Assembly (NCBI RefSeq): GCF_024172095.1 | Contig: NZ_JAMZDX010000004.1 | Span: 186,001-250,000, forward strand | From: Kitasatospora cinereorecta | Lineage (GTDB): Bacteria; Actinomycetota; Actinomycetes; Streptomycetales; Streptomycetaceae | DNA: 64,000 nt | Direction: 5' to 3' | Shown here: positions 1-8,838 of the stretch, one piece after another | Layout of the letters: each line of letters begins with the position of its first letter | Numbering within the stretch: position 1 is the first letter of the stretch | Notes under the pieces: generated by a model | Told to the model about the DNA's origin: nothing | The model's input: the letters and a program-made list of their open reading frames with translations, nothing else | Database searches by the model: none | Translations under genes and position numbers: made by a program

Positions 1-198
1 CTGAAGGTTGGGCTCCATGAGGTAGACGGCGGCGGCGCCGTCGAGGGCGGGCGCCCAGGTCGCCGGGTCGTCCAGGTCGAAGTGGACGTCGCCGCCGGTG
101 CGGGACGCCGTACGGACCGGTCGGCCCTCGGCCGTCAGGCGGCGGGCGATGCGGCGGCCGGTCGTGCCGGTACCGCCGAGAACGAGAATGGTCTTCAT
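1..198 (-). CDS. NmrA-like NAD(P)-binding reductase, N-terminal part (cut by window edge)
   Basis: The reverse strand encodes 66 residues starting MKTILVLGGTGTTGRRIARR, then a TASRTGGDVHFDLDD stretch. The GGTGTTGRR glycine loop is the Rossmann nucleotide-binding turn of NmrA/atypical SDR proteins, which are either redox sensors or quinone and isoflavone-type reductases. The rest of the gene lies left of the window, so substrate residues cannot be judged. It is divergent from the AraC regulator 84 bp away, which may control it (inference). Confidence 0.75.
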   Translation of the reverse strand, partial: MKTILVLGGTGTTGRRIARRLTAEGRPVRTASRTGGDVHFDLDDPATWAPALDGAAAVYLMEPNLQ

Positions 199-281
199 GC
201 CTTCCAGACAACCCCGGCGGGAGGCAGACGATCCATGGGAGAACGTCGCCAATCCCTTTGTGATCGTCTAGCGTGGCCGGC

Positions 282-1241
282 ATGGACGTCCTGAGCGATC
301 TGCTGCACCGGGCCCGCGCCAGGAACGCGCAGATCCGGCAGTTGATCCAGCGGCCACCGTGGTCGATGACCTTCGCCGACGCCCCTCCGCTCACGGTCGT
401 GGCCACCCTGGGCGGCCACGCGGCAGTCCGGCTCGACGACGACCCGCAGACCGCACCGGCGCTCCTGGCCACCGGGGACATCGCCCTGATCAGCGGCACC
501 CACCAGTACACGATCGCCGACGCCCCGGGCACTCCTCCGCAGGTGCTGATCCGCGACGGAAGGAAGCACGTCATCGACAGCGGGACGGCTGCCTGGCAGA
601 ACCTGGCACCCCGCACGTACGGCGACGGACTGTCCGGCGCCACCACCCTGCTTCGGGGTGCCTACGAACTCTGCGGCGACGTGGGCGAGCGCCTGCTAGG
701 CCTGCTCCCGCCACTGGCGGTCGTGCCCGCAGGGCCGCGCAGCCGGGCGGCATTGGAGCTGCTCGCCGCCGAGGTCGCCCAGGAGGAGCCCGGCCAGGAC
801 GCCGTCCTGAACCGGCTGCTGGACGTCGTACTGGTGCTGGCGCTGCGCGCCTGGTGCGCCCGACCGCAGGCCGAACCGCCCTCCTGGTACCGGGCGCTGG
901 CCACCCCGGTCGTCGGCGACGCTCTGCGCATGCTGCACGAGGACCCGGCGCACCGATGGACAGTCGCCGAACTCGCCGCGCGGGTCGGCCAGTCCCGGGC
1001 GACCTTCGCCGCGCGCTTCACCGGCGTGGTCGGCGAGCCCCCACTCACATACCTCACCGGCTGGCGGATGACCCTGGCGGCGGATCTGTTGCGGGACACC
1101 GAGGAGACCGTCGCAGCGGTGGCGCGCGGGGTGGGGTACGAGGACGCGTTCGCCTTCAGTGTGGCATTCAAGCGGGCGCGCGGGGTCAGCCCGTCGGACT
1201 GGCGGCGGAACGTGCGGTCGGGATGGCAGGTCGGTTCATGA
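282..1241 (+). CDS. AraC-family transcriptional regulator (cupin sensor, C-terminal HTH)
   Basis: 319 aa. Residues 1-190 form an AraC-type cupin sensor (MDVLSDLLHRARARNAQIRQ start, later DGLSGATTLLRGAYELCGDV). The last 100 residues carry the two helix-turn-helix motifs of the AraC family (VAELAARVGQSRATFAARF, then VAAVARGVGYEDAFAFSVAF). A TAGCGT -10-like hexamer 7 nt before ATG 282 suggests a leaderless transcript, favouring this start over the GTG at 273. The divergent NmrA-like reductase gene is the natural candidate target. Confidence 0.85.
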   Translation: MDVLSDLLHRARARNAQIRQLIQRPPWSMTFADAPPLTVVATLGGHAAVRLDDDPQTAPALLATGDIALISGTHQYTIADAPGTPPQVLIRDGRKHVIDSGTAAWQNLAPRTYGDGLSGATTLLRGAYELCGDVGERLLGLLPPLAVVPAGPRSRAALELLAAEVAQEEPGQDAVLNRLLDVVLVLALRAWCARPQAEPPSWYRALATPVVGDALRMLHEDPAHRWTVAELAARVGQSRATFAARFTGVVGEPPLTYLTGWRMTLAADLLRDTEETVAAVARGVGYEDAFAFSVAFKRARGVSPSDWRRNVRSGWQVGS

Positions 1242-1341
1242 CGGGTGATCGTGCGGGTCAGCGCGATGCCCGCCCGGGCCGCACAGTCGAACCGGCCCGC
1301 CCGCGGCACCGACCCGATCGACCTGACCGTCCCGGACAGTA

Positions 1342-2298
1342 CTAGCCCAGCGGTCCGACGGCGGCCGGGCTTGGTTGACGGCCTGCCAGGAGGCGGGCCG
1401 CGGCGGTCAGGGCCAGCGCGACGGCGACCGCCCAGGGCAGCAGGCCGAGGACTCCGCCGGCCTGCTGCCAGAGGCTGAACAGGCTGAAGGCGGCGGTCAG
1501 CGGCAGCAGGGCGAGCCCGGCGGCCGCGGCGTCGAGTCGGCCGCGGGCCGCGCAGAGCACGGCCGGCAGCAGGGGCGCGAGCAGCAGCAGGAGCGGCCAC
1601 CAGCCGTCCATCAGGTACCGGGTGTCGTACCCGCCCTGCGCCCGCACCGCGGCGAAGCCGGCGGCTGCGCCGAGACCCACCAGGAGCGGCCGGGAGTGGC
1701 GTCGCGGTTCGTCGAGCAGGTCGGGCGGGGCGGCGAGCAGCAGGACGCCGCCGGCGAGGTACGGCATCAGGGCGGTCGCCGTGTAGAGCAGCAGCCAGCT
1801 GTCCTGGGTGTCCGCGGCCGCGAGGGCGATCCGCAGGGCGCCGAGCAGGGCGACGGTGCAGGCCAGGACGCGGGCGGCGCGCCAGGCGCCGAGGGCGGCC
1901 GCGGCGGCGAGCAGGGCGGGGACGACGGTCAGGCCGAGGACGGCGAGGTGGCCGGGCGTGTCGGTCCAGGGCGGGGTCAGGCCTGCGCGGGCGGCGACGC
2001 GGATCGTGTGGGTGCGGGGGTCGGCGAGTCCGGGGACGGGTCCGACGCCGAGCAGGGCTCCGGCGAGCAGGGGTGCGGCGGTGGCGAGCAGGCGGCCGCC
2101 GAGGGTGGTGGCGGTCAGGCGGGTGCGCAGCCGCAGGCCGTAGGCGGCGAGGTCGAGCGCTTCGCGGGCGGTGGCGAGCCGGCCGGCGTCGGCGGTGGTG
2201 TCGGCGAAGACGTCGGCGAGTTCGGCTCCGCGGTCGCGGCGGTAGTGGGCCGGGTAGGCGGCGATGGCGGTCCGCAGCGCCGCCGTGCGGACGGTCAT
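1342..2298 (-). CDS. Integral membrane protein coupled to PadR regulator
   Basis: 318 aa. An N-terminal cytoplasmic stretch (AAYPAHYRRDRGAELADVFA, residues 13-32) precedes about seven to eight hydrophobic helices rich in Leu and Ala. It starts inside the last codon of the PadR gene (ATGA overlap), so the two are probably translationally coupled. The short N-terminal region with a YPAxYRRxRGxE pattern is common in actinobacterial membrane proteins encoded beside PadR regulators. No enzymatic motif is visible. Role unknown; possibly part of the same antibiotic or cell-envelope stress response as the neighbouring ABC exporter. Confidence 0.75.
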   Translation of the reverse strand: MTVRTAALRTAIAAYPAHYRRDRGAELADVFADTTADAGRLATAREALDLAAYGLRLRTRLTATTLGGRLLATAAPLLAGALLGVGPVPGLADPRTHTIRVAARAGLTPPWTDTPGHLAVLGLTVVPALLAAAAALGAWRAARVLACTVALLGALRIALAAADTQDSWLLLYTATALMPYLAGGVLLLAAPPDLLDEPRRHSRPLLVGLGAAAGFAAVRAQGGYDTRYLMDGWWPLLLLLAPLLPAVLCAARGRLDAAAAGLALLPLTAAFSLFSLWQQAGGVLGLLPWAVAVALALTAAARLLAGRQPSPAAVGPLG

Positions 2299-2642
2299 GC
2301 GAGGGCCCGGCGCGCGTGGACGGCGGGGCCGCCGAGGCGGCGCTGGGCCTCGGCGGCGACGGCGCGCAGCCGTTCGGCCTCGGTGGCCAGGACGTCGCGT
2401 CCGGCGTCGGTGAGGGCGTAGCTGCGGCGGGCCCGGCCGTCGACGATTTCTTCGGCGGCGACCTCGATCAGGTTCTGCTGGAGCAGCCGGTCGAGCGCCC
2501 CGTAGAGGGTGCCGGTGCGCATCGTCACCCGCCCCCCGGAGATCGCGTCGATCTCCTTGATCAGCGCGTATCCGTGCCGGGGGGCGTCGGCGAGGGCGGT
2601 GAGCAGCAGCAGGGTGGATTCCTGCATCGCACGTTCTGTCAT
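2295..2642 (-). CDS. PadR-family transcriptional regulator
   Basis: 115 aa winged-helix protein. MQESTLLLLTALADAPRHGY followed by ALIKEIDAISGGRVTMRTG and LYGALDRLLQQNLIEV is the diagnostic PadR N-terminal domain; the C-terminal half is short. It sits between an ABC exporter operon upstream and a membrane protein downstream, all on the same strand. PadR proteins usually repress their own operon and a linked transporter until a ligand binds. Candidate operators with ATAC/GTAT arms lie before this gene and before the ABC ATPase. Confidence 0.92.
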   Translation of the reverse strand: MTERAMQESTLLLLTALADAPRHGYALIKEIDAISGGRVTMRTGTLYGALDRLLQQNLIEVAAEEIVDGRARRSYALTDAGRDVLATEAERLRAVAAEAQRRLGGPAVHARRALA

Positions 2643-2680
2643 GCGACTACATATACCGCCGAGCTGCGTATCGGTGCCAC
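2643..2680 (-). promoter_or_regulatory. Probable leaderless promoter and operator-like sequence of the padR gene
   Basis: On the reverse strand TATATG (2655-2650) lies 7 nt before the ATG at 2642 and there is no Shine-Dalgarno sequence, the layout of a leaderless actinobacterial transcript. ATAC and GTAT arms flank it about 11 nt apart, resembling the CATAC-N3-GTATG site at 6149-6161. This suggests autoregulation by the PadR protein (inference). Confidence 0.4.
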
Positions 2681-2705
2681 CGCGCGGCGGTCAGGCCGCC
2701 ACCGG

Positions 2706-5402
2706 CTACCCGCGCCAGGGGCCGGTCCGGTCCCTGCGGGCGGCACCGAGCAGGGCGGCCAGCAGCGGCAGCGCCACGGCGAGCAGGGCGATGGTCGGCC
2801 ATGGTGCGTCGGCGAGGTGGACCGACGGTGCGCCCGGCTGTCCGGCGGCGCGTGAGCGCAGCAGGGCGAAGGCCGGGACGGCTCCGGCGGCGGTGCCGAG
2901 CAGGGCGCCGAGCAGGGCGATCAGGCCGGCCTGGAGGCCGGCCAGGGTGCGCCGGGTGCGCGGGCGGGCGCCGATCGCGGTGAGCACGGCCCGGTCGCGG
3001 CGGGCGTCGGCGGCGGCGAGTGCGGTGGCGACCACCGCCGCGCCGAGGACCACGACGGCGGCGAAGGCGCTCAGCGCGACCCCGATCAGGCTGTCGGTCG
3101 GCCGGTAGCCGCGTTCCACGTCGAGGGTGGAGTGCGGGGCGAGCCGGGCGACGGTGGCGGCGGCCCGCCGTTCGGCCTTCTCCGGGGTGGGCGCGGAGGG
3201 CAGCCAGATCGATCCGGTGGGCGCCACCGACAGGCCGGCCATCCGCTGGACCGTCTGCGCGCCGACGACCAGCGGCACGTAGCGCCGGTCGGCGGGCCGT
3301 TCGACCAGGACGGCGTCCAGGCTCTCCTGCCGTACCGCGCCGCCGGCGCCCTGCATCTGCAGCAGCACCCGGCCGTCGTGCAGGTAGGCGGGGTCGGTGA
3401 CGACGGCCTTCCCTGCGGCGAGCGCGGCCTCGGCGGCCGGGTCGTGCAGGGCGAGCAGGTTGTGCAGGACCGCGGCGTCGCCGACCAGCAGCGGGCTGGT
3501 GACGGCCCGTCCGTAGCGCTGGCCGCCCTCGGCGTAGACGGTGGCGCGGCAGCCCTGGCAGAAGACGTACTCGGCCTGGTAGAGGTCGGCGCGTTCGCCG
3601 AGGTCGGGCAGGTCCTGGGCGAGCGCGGTGCGCAGTTGCGGCAGGGCGGCCGCGTCGCCGTACGTCTCCAGTTGGACGGAGTCGACCGGTCGCCGGAGTT
3701 GGTAGGCGGCCCGGTCCTGGGCCTGCGATCCGGTGGTGTACACGCCGACGGCGACCGCTCCGGCGACTGCGGCGAGTACGGCGGCGACGGCGGGCGCGGT
3801 GCGGGAGCGGTGCCGGGCGGTGTCGCGCAGGGCGAGGCGGGGGCCGAGCGGCAGTCGGCGGGCGAGGCGGCCGCACAGGGCCAGCAGCAGCGGGGTGAGC
3901 AGCAGCAGCCCGAGTTCGGCGGTGACCGCGCCGGCCAGGACCGAGAGGGTGCGGACGGACAGTCCGGCGACCACCGGCGGCCCGCCGGTCTGTCCGGCGA
4001 CCGCCCCGTACAGGGCGAGCGCGGCGCCGGCGGCCACGGTCGCCGCGCCGAGCAGCGGGACCCACCGACCGGGTGGGCGGACGGTGTCGCGGCCGGTCAG
4101 GGCGGCGAGCACCTCGCGGCGGCCGGCCTGGACGGCGGGCAGCAGGGCCGCCAGCAGCGCGGTGGCCACGCCGGTCGCGGCGATCAGCACCAGGTCCAGC
4201 GGTCGCAGGGCCAGGTGGCCGAAGCGGCTGCCGCCGGCCTGCTCGATCCAGGGGCGCAGCAGCGTGACGGCTGCGCAGCCGAGGGCGGTGCCGAGCGCGG
4301 CCCCGGCTGCGCCGAGGACGAGGCCGCCGGCCAGCACCACCGCGCGGACGTGCCCGGGCCGTCCGCCCGCCGCGCCGAGCAGGGCGAGTTGGCGCCTGGC
4401 CTGCCGGGCGCCGATGGCGAACGCCGGTCCGGCCAGCAGCGCCACTTCGAGCAGTGCCAGGGCGGCGGTGGTGGCCGCGGCCATCATGGTGCGTTCGCGC
4501 TGGTCGGCGGCGCCGAACGCCTCCTGGCGGTCCATCGCCGCGGTGGGCGGGTGGAGGGCCACCTGCCGGGCGGCCACCGTGTAGCCGTGGCGGTTGAACT
4601 CGCGCACCCGGTCCCAGTCGAGGCCGGCTCCGGCGGGCAGGTCGACCAGCCAGGCGGCCTTGCGGGCGGCGGCCTCCTGCGCCCCGTCGCCGAGCGGCGC
4701 GAGGCCGGCGGCTGCCTGGGCGGCGTCGAGGGCCCCGTACAGCGTGCCCGGCCGGGCGACGAGTTCGACCTTCCGCAGGTCGCCGGGGTCCTCCACGGTC
4801 CCGGTCAGCGTGAAGGGTGCGTTCTCGAGTCCTTGGAGGGTGACGGTGTCGCCGAGGTGCAGCCCGCTCTCGGTGAGGAACGCGCGGGTCGCGGCGGCTT
4901 CCTGCGGGGCGGCGGGCGCGCGGCCGGCCACCAGGTTGATCCGGCCCTGCCACAGCGGGCGGGTCAGGTCGGCCTCGAAGGTTCCGGCCGGCAGCAGGCC
5001 ACCCGGGGTGTGCACCCCGGTCACCGGTCCGGTGCGGGCGGGCACCACGGTGCTGCCGGGCGGCAGCAACGCGGTCAGCAGCGCGGCGGGTTCGCCGTCC
5101 GCCGCGGGCACCTGGCCGGTGCCGGCCGGTTGCGGCAGGGTGCGGACCCCGTCGTCGGGGAAGACCGCCTGTTCGACGGCCCGGCCGGGTGCGTACGCGC
5201 CGATCAGGGCGTCCGCCCGGCCCATCAGCCGGTCGGAGCGTTCGGCGGCGGTCAGCTGTCCGCTGCGGTGGACCACGTCGGCGCCGGCGACGCCGAGCAC
5301 CGGCAGCGCCACCATGGCCAGGACGAGGGCGCTGCGGCCCTTGGCCCGCCGTGCGTCCCGGCGGGCGATCCGCAGCGCAGCCCGCCACGACCCGGCGCTC
5401 AT
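2706..5402 (-). CDS. ABC transporter permease, FtsX/MacB type
   Basis: 898 aa. It starts MSAGSWRAALRIARRDARRA, then a first membrane helix, a large extracytoplasmic domain (about residues 60-330), a block of three to four helices with an FtsX core, a second extracytoplasmic domain containing a CQGC pair, and a final three-helix FtsX domain. This double-FtsX layout is typical of BceB-like exporters that remove peptide antibiotics or lipid-linked substrates. The start codon overlaps the stop of the ATPase gene (ATGA), so both are translated as a unit. In-frame sequence continues upstream but belongs to the ATPase region. Confidence 0.88.
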   Translation of the reverse strand: MSAGSWRAALRIARRDARRAKGRSALVLAMVALPVLGVAGADVVHRSGQLTAAERSDRLMGRADALIGAYAPGRAVEQAVFPDDGVRTLPQPAGTGQVPAADGEPAALLTALLPPGSTVVPARTGPVTGVHTPGGLLPAGTFEADLTRPLWQGRINLVAGRAPAAPQEAAATRAFLTESGLHLGDTVTLQGLENAPFTLTGTVEDPGDLRKVELVARPGTLYGALDAAQAAAGLAPLGDGAQEAAARKAAWLVDLPAGAGLDWDRVREFNRHGYTVAARQVALHPPTAAMDRQEAFGAADQRERTMMAAATTAALALLEVALLAGPAFAIGARQARRQLALLGAAGGRPGHVRAVVLAGGLVLGAAGAALGTALGCAAVTLLRPWIEQAGGSRFGHLALRPLDLVLIAATGVATALLAALLPAVQAGRREVLAALTGRDTVRPPGRWVPLLGAATVAAGAALALYGAVAGQTGGPPVVAGLSVRTLSVLAGAVTAELGLLLLTPLLLALCGRLARRLPLGPRLALRDTARHRSRTAPAVAAVLAAVAGAVAVGVYTTGSQAQDRAAYQLRRPVDSVQLETYGDAAALPQLRTALAQDLPDLGERADLYQAEYVFCQGCRATVYAEGGQRYGRAVTSPLLVGDAAVLHNLLALHDPAAEAALAAGKAVVTDPAYLHDGRVLLQMQGAGGAVRQESLDAVLVERPADRRYVPLVVGAQTVQRMAGLSVAPTGSIWLPSAPTPEKAERRAAATVARLAPHSTLDVERGYRPTDSLIGVALSAFAAVVVLGAAVVATALAAADARRDRAVLTAIGARPRTRRTLAGLQAGLIALLGALLGTAAGAVPAFALLRSRAAGQPGAPSVHLADAPWPTIALLAVALPLLAALLGAARRDRTGPWRG

Positions 5403-6118
5403 CGGACGGCCTCGATCCGCTGCTGCACCGATTCGTCGGTGATCCGGCCGTCGCGCAGGAAGACCACCCGGTCCGCCCAGGCGGCGTGCGCCGGGTCGTG
5501 GGTGACCATCACCGCCGCCGCCCCGGCGTCGCAGCGTCCGCGCAGGACCTCCAGGACGGCGTCGCCGGTCGCGGAGTCCAGTGCGCCGGTCGGCTCGTCG
5601 GCGAGCACCAGTCGGCGTTCGCCGATCAGGGCGCGGGCGATCGCCACCCGCTGCTGCTGGCCGCCGGACATGGAGTCGGGGTAGCGGTCCGCCAGCTCGC
5701 CGATGCCCAGTTCGGTCAGCGCCGCGAGCGCCTCCCGCCGGGCAGTGCGGGCCGAGGCTCCGTCCAACTCCCTCGGCAGGGCGGTGTTCTCGGCCGCGGT
5801 CAGGGCCGGGATGAGGTTGTAGTCCTGGAACACGTAGCCCACCGAGCGGCGCCGGACGTCGGCGAGCCGGCGCCGGCTCAGCCCGTCCAGGGGCACTCCC
5901 TCGACCAGGACCCGGCCGGTGGTGGGCCGGTCCAGTCCGCCGGCCAGGGCCAGCAGCGTCGACTTCCCGGAGCCGGACGGCCCCATCACCGCGACGAACT
6001 CGCCCGCGTGCACCGTCAGGTCGACCTCGCACAACGCGGACACCTCCCCCGCGCCACCGCCGTGCACCCGGCCGACCTTCTCCAGGCGCAGCACTGCCTG
6101 CGCATGCGATCCGGACAC
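5399..6118 (-). CDS. ABC transporter ATP-binding protein (MacB/LolD/BceA type)
   Basis: 239 aa with all ATPase motifs: Walker A GPSGSGKST, Q-loop YVFQDYNL, signature SGGQQQRVAIARAL, Walker B LVLADEPTGALD and switch histidine VTHDP. Start GTG 6118 is preferred over the in-frame ATG at 6151 because a strong GAGGGGGAG ribosome-binding site lies just before it, and because the upstream ATG is inside the putative PadR operator. It partners with the FtsX permease translated right after it. It probably powers export or detoxification of a peptide or lipid-like substrate under PadR control. Confidence 0.9.
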   Translation of the reverse strand: MSGSHAQAVLRLEKVGRVHGGGAGEVSALCEVDLTVHAGEFVAVMGPSGSGKSTLLALAGGLDRPTTGRVLVEGVPLDGLSRRRLADVRRRSVGYVFQDYNLIPALTAAENTALPRELDGASARTARREALAALTELGIGELADRYPDSMSGGQQQRVAIARALIGERRLVLADEPTGALDSATGDAVLEVLRGRCDAGAAAVMVTHDPAHAAWADRVVFLRDGRITDESVQQRIEAVR

Positions 6119-6148
6119 GACTCCCCCTCGAAACTGTGGAACCTGTTG

Positions 6149-6161
6149 CATACCGAGTATG
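6149..6161. promoter_or_regulatory. Putative PadR operator before the ABC exporter
   Basis: CATACCGAGTATG is a perfect CATAC-N3-GTATG inverted repeat. It overlaps a -10-like TATACA/CATACT stretch on the reverse strand about 35-45 nt before the ATPase start, so a bound repressor would block transcription. The match to PadR is inferred from the shared ATAC/GTAT arms near the padR gene. Confidence 0.5.
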
Positions 6162-6271
6162 TATAGCCGGTTCGCGAGGGATACTCAAGCGGACGAGATA
6201 AGTAGTCTACCGACTCATGTGGCCTAGACTTCTTACCGGGAAGACTGGTTCCACCGGGGAGGGGACGGGCC

Positions 6272-7129
6272 TTGGACGTCGTCGAGCACGAGCTGGCATC
6301 GCCCTGGGAGGCCGTGCTGCTGGAGCCGGCCGGGGGCAGTACGACCGGCGTCGTGGTGCTGGCGGGATCGAGCGGCCGGGTGGACCGGCAGCGTGCCCGG
6401 CTCCTCGCTGAGCAGGGCATCCTCGCGCTGGCCGTCCGCTGGTTCGGCGGGCCGGGGCAGCCGCCGGGGATCTGCGAGATACCGCTGGAGACGTTCGTCG
6501 CCGCCGTCGACCTGCTGCAGGCGCACGGAGTGCGGCGCGTCGGCCTGGTCGGGTTCTCCAAGGGCGCCGAGGCGGCCCTGCTGACGGCGGTTCACGATCC
6601 GCGCGTCGACGCGGTGGTCGCCCTCTCCCCGACCTCCCTGGTCTGGGGCAACGTCGGGCCCGGTACGGACGGCCAGGACCGCCCGTACCGCTGCTCGTGG
6701 ACCTGGCGCGGGCGCCCGCTGCCCTTCGTCCCCCACGACGACACCTGGCTGGAGGGCCGGCAGTCGGACGGTCCGGTGGCGATCCGCGGCTGGTACGAGC
6801 AGAGCGAGCGGACCTTCGCCGCGCACCTGGACGCCGCCGCCATTCCGGTGGAGCGGGCGCGTGCCGACCTCCTGCTCATCGCCGGCGGCGACGACCGGAT
6901 GTGGTCCTCCGTCCGGTACGCCGACCAGCTGGCCGCGCGCCGCCGGGCGGCCGGCGCCCCGGTCCGCGTGATCAGCCACGCGGACGCCGGCCACCGCCCC
7001 CGCTTCCCCGGCGAGGCCCCCGCCGCGCCCTCCCCGGTCTTCGACTACGGCGGCACACCCGCCGCCGACGCCGCCCTTGGCGAGGCCGCCTGGGGTCCGG
7101 TCCTCGCCCTGCTCCATTCCCGCCGCTGA
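6272..7129 (+). CDS. BAAT-type acyl-CoA thioester hydrolase / alpha-beta hydrolase
   Basis: 285 aa. The nucleophile elbow GFSKGAEAAL, the acid region LLIAGGDDRMWSS and the late histidine in DAGHRPRFPGE form a Ser-Asp-His triad. The pattern GFSKGAE together with ALSP and WGN is characteristic of the C-terminal BAAT (bile acid-CoA:amino acid N-acyltransferase) domain. The bacterial members hydrolyse acyl-CoA thioesters or similar esters. A TTG start is assumed; a purine-rich GGGGAGGGGA stretch precedes it. Divergent from the PadR-linked ABC exporter. Confidence 0.8.
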   Translation: MDVVEHELASPWEAVLLEPAGGSTTGVVVLAGSSGRVDRQRARLLAEQGILALAVRWFGGPGQPPGICEIPLETFVAAVDLLQAHGVRRVGLVGFSKGAEAALLTAVHDPRVDAVVALSPTSLVWGNVGPGTDGQDRPYRCSWTWRGRPLPFVPHDDTWLEGRQSDGPVAIRGWYEQSERTFAAHLDAAAIPVERARADLLLIAGGDDRMWSSVRYADQLAARRRAAGAPVRVISHADAGHRPRFPGEAPAAPSPVFDYGGTPAADAALGEAAWGPVLALLHSRR

Positions 7130-7157
7130 GCGCCAGGTTGTCGGTGGTGCGAGCAAC

Positions 7158-7733
7158 CTACTCCACGTACGTCGGCATCGGCTCGGACCCCGGGCAGCAG
7201 ACGGTGTCCTCATCCGCGATCACCGTGATGCAACCCCCGCAGATCCACGCCGTCTCGGGCTCCACCGGCCCCGACGTGGAGACCGTGTTGTCACCGACCA
7301 TCAACTGCCAGGTGTCCCAGGATTCCTCGCCCTGCGCGTCGATCACACCGTTGAGCACGTGGTCGAAGGTGAAGTGCTCGAACCCGGGCTCGCCCTGGGC
7401 CTGGGCGTCGGGCTTCAGGAAGTGGTCGACCAGGTAGGCCATCCACTCGGGGGCGGCGTAGAACTTCTCTGACCCGTTCCACTCGATTGCGGCCCCGTCG
7501 TCCGTGGGCTCCCACCGGCACCACAGTCCGGGCTGGCCGGTCGGGGGCTTGTTGAACTCGCGAATGTCCGCGTCGCGGCCCTGTCCCGCGGAGCCGGTGC
7601 CGTCGACGTAGTAGGGGCCGTTGTCACGGTTCATGCGCCGGGTGCCGGCGAACTTCCGCAGGTAGGCCATCTCCTGCTCGTTGAGCGGCGGCTCGACGGC
7701 GATCCGGCCGGTGAAGGTCGTGGTGTAGCCCAT
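7158..7733 (-). CDS. Hypothetical protein with C-terminal Cys residues
   Basis: 191 aa, MGYTTTFTGRIAVEPPLNEQ start. The middle is rich in Trp and acidic residues (LWCRWEPTDDGAAIEWNGSE) and the C-terminus has ICGGC and TVCCPG, possibly a small metal site. Similar proteins are widespread in Streptomyces, but no function is known to me. TACGAT lies 7 nt before ATG 7733, a leaderless promoter pattern that supports this start over a longer reading. Convergent with the BAAT hydrolase. Confidence 0.7.
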   Translation of the reverse strand: MGYTTTFTGRIAVEPPLNEQEMAYLRKFAGTRRMNRDNGPYYVDGTGSAGQGRDADIREFNKPPTGQPGLWCRWEPTDDGAAIEWNGSEKFYAAPEWMAYLVDHFLKPDAQAQGEPGFEHFTFDHVLNGVIDAQGEESWDTWQLMVGDNTVSTSGPVEPETAWICGGCITVIADEDTVCCPGSEPMPTYVE

Positions 7734-7900
7734 GGCCGGGATCGTAGCCGCGCCGTCCGACACTCCGATCACCCACCAGGCCGGCCGGCGTCGGAGCGCA
7801 CCCGGTGAACCCGCTCGGTCACCGCTGTCGCCCCCGCGCTCCGGTACCGATCGTGGGCAAATCACGGGCGCGGGCGGGACGTTGCGCCTAGTCTGCCCGC

Positions 7901-8806
7901 ATGTCCTCACCTACGCCTCTGGCCGACACCGCCGACTGGTACCCGACCTTCCGCCGGCGCCACCTCGACACCTACCGGGCGGCCGGCGTGCCGGTGCCCG
8001 CCGCGGAGCTGCTGGTCGACCAGCTGCTGGACCCGGCGCACGGCTGGACGGCCGCCGCGATCACCGACCCGGACGGGCAGCGGATAGGCCAGGTCGTGGT
8101 CGGCGCCGTCGAACGCGAGGGCCGGACCATCGGCCGGATCGTCGACCTGTGGACCGCCCCGGACACCGACCCGGACGGCGCCCACCGCCACGCGGCCCAC
8201 GCATGGGCGCGCCGCTGGTGCGAGGAGCACGCGGCGGAGCGGGTGACCGTACGGCTGGCCGAGCCGCACCCCTCGTTCACCGACTACCCGGTCCGCTCGC
8301 AGGTCAGGTTCAAGGCCATCGGCTCCGCGCCCGGACCGGTCGACGGCGTGACGGCCCGTCCGATGACCGAGGCCGAGTACCCGGAGTGGGTCCGCGAGGA
8401 GCAGGACGGCTACGTGGCCGACATCGTCCGCTCCGGCTCCCGCACGGCCGAGGAGGCGCGCACCCAGGCCGAGCAGGAGTTCCGCGAACTGCTCCCCCAG
8501 GGGCTGGGGACGCCGGCCACCACGGTCCTGGTGATCGAGGCCGAGGGATCGAGGGTCGGGGTGGCGTGGCTGAACCACGGCTACCTCCCCGGCGTCAGCT
8601 ACCTCTACTCGGTGGCGGTCGACCCGACCCACCGCGGCCGGGGGTACGGTCGCGCGGCGATGGCCGTCTCGGACGCCGCGACCCTGGCCGCCGGGGACCG
8701 GGCGCTGATGTTCAACGTCTTCGGCGGCAACGACGTCGCCATGGGCCTGTACACCAGCGCCGGGTACCACGTGCTGGAGGAGAGCCGGTCCGTCGACCTC
8801 GGCTGA
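7901..8806 (+). CDS. GNAT-family N-acetyltransferase
   Basis: 301 aa with two halves. The C-terminal half holds the acetyl-CoA loop of the GNAT fold (VAVDPTHRGRGYGRAAM) and the preceding beta strand GVAWLNHGYLPGVSYLYS; the N-terminal half looks like a degenerate GNAT repeat. Substrate unknown. TAGTCT six nt before the ATG suggests a leaderless transcript. Confidence 0.82.
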   Translation: MSSPTPLADTADWYPTFRRRHLDTYRAAGVPVPAAELLVDQLLDPAHGWTAAAITDPDGQRIGQVVVGAVEREGRTIGRIVDLWTAPDTDPDGAHRHAAHAWARRWCEEHAAERVTVRLAEPHPSFTDYPVRSQVRFKAIGSAPGPVDGVTARPMTEAEYPEWVREEQDGYVADIVRSGSRTAEEARTQAEQEFRELLPQGLGTPATTVLVIEAEGSRVGVAWLNHGYLPGVSYLYSVAVDPTHRGRGYGRAAMAVSDAATLAAGDRALMFNVFGGNDVAMGLYTSAGYHVLEESRSVDLG

Positions 8807-8838
8807 CGCCCGACGCCTGACGGCATAGGATGCCGCGC

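Noticed and set aside
3132..5684. 850-aa plus-strand reading frame
   Set aside because: Antisense to the FtsX permease, with Gln/Gly/Arg-rich low-complexity composition typical of shadows in high-GC DNA.
2706..6188. One 1160-aa protein joining ABC ATPase region and permease
   Set aside because: The 5' part is an out-of-frame shadow of the ATPase gene; the permease begins at ATG 5402 overlapping the ATPase stop, with a proper N-terminus.
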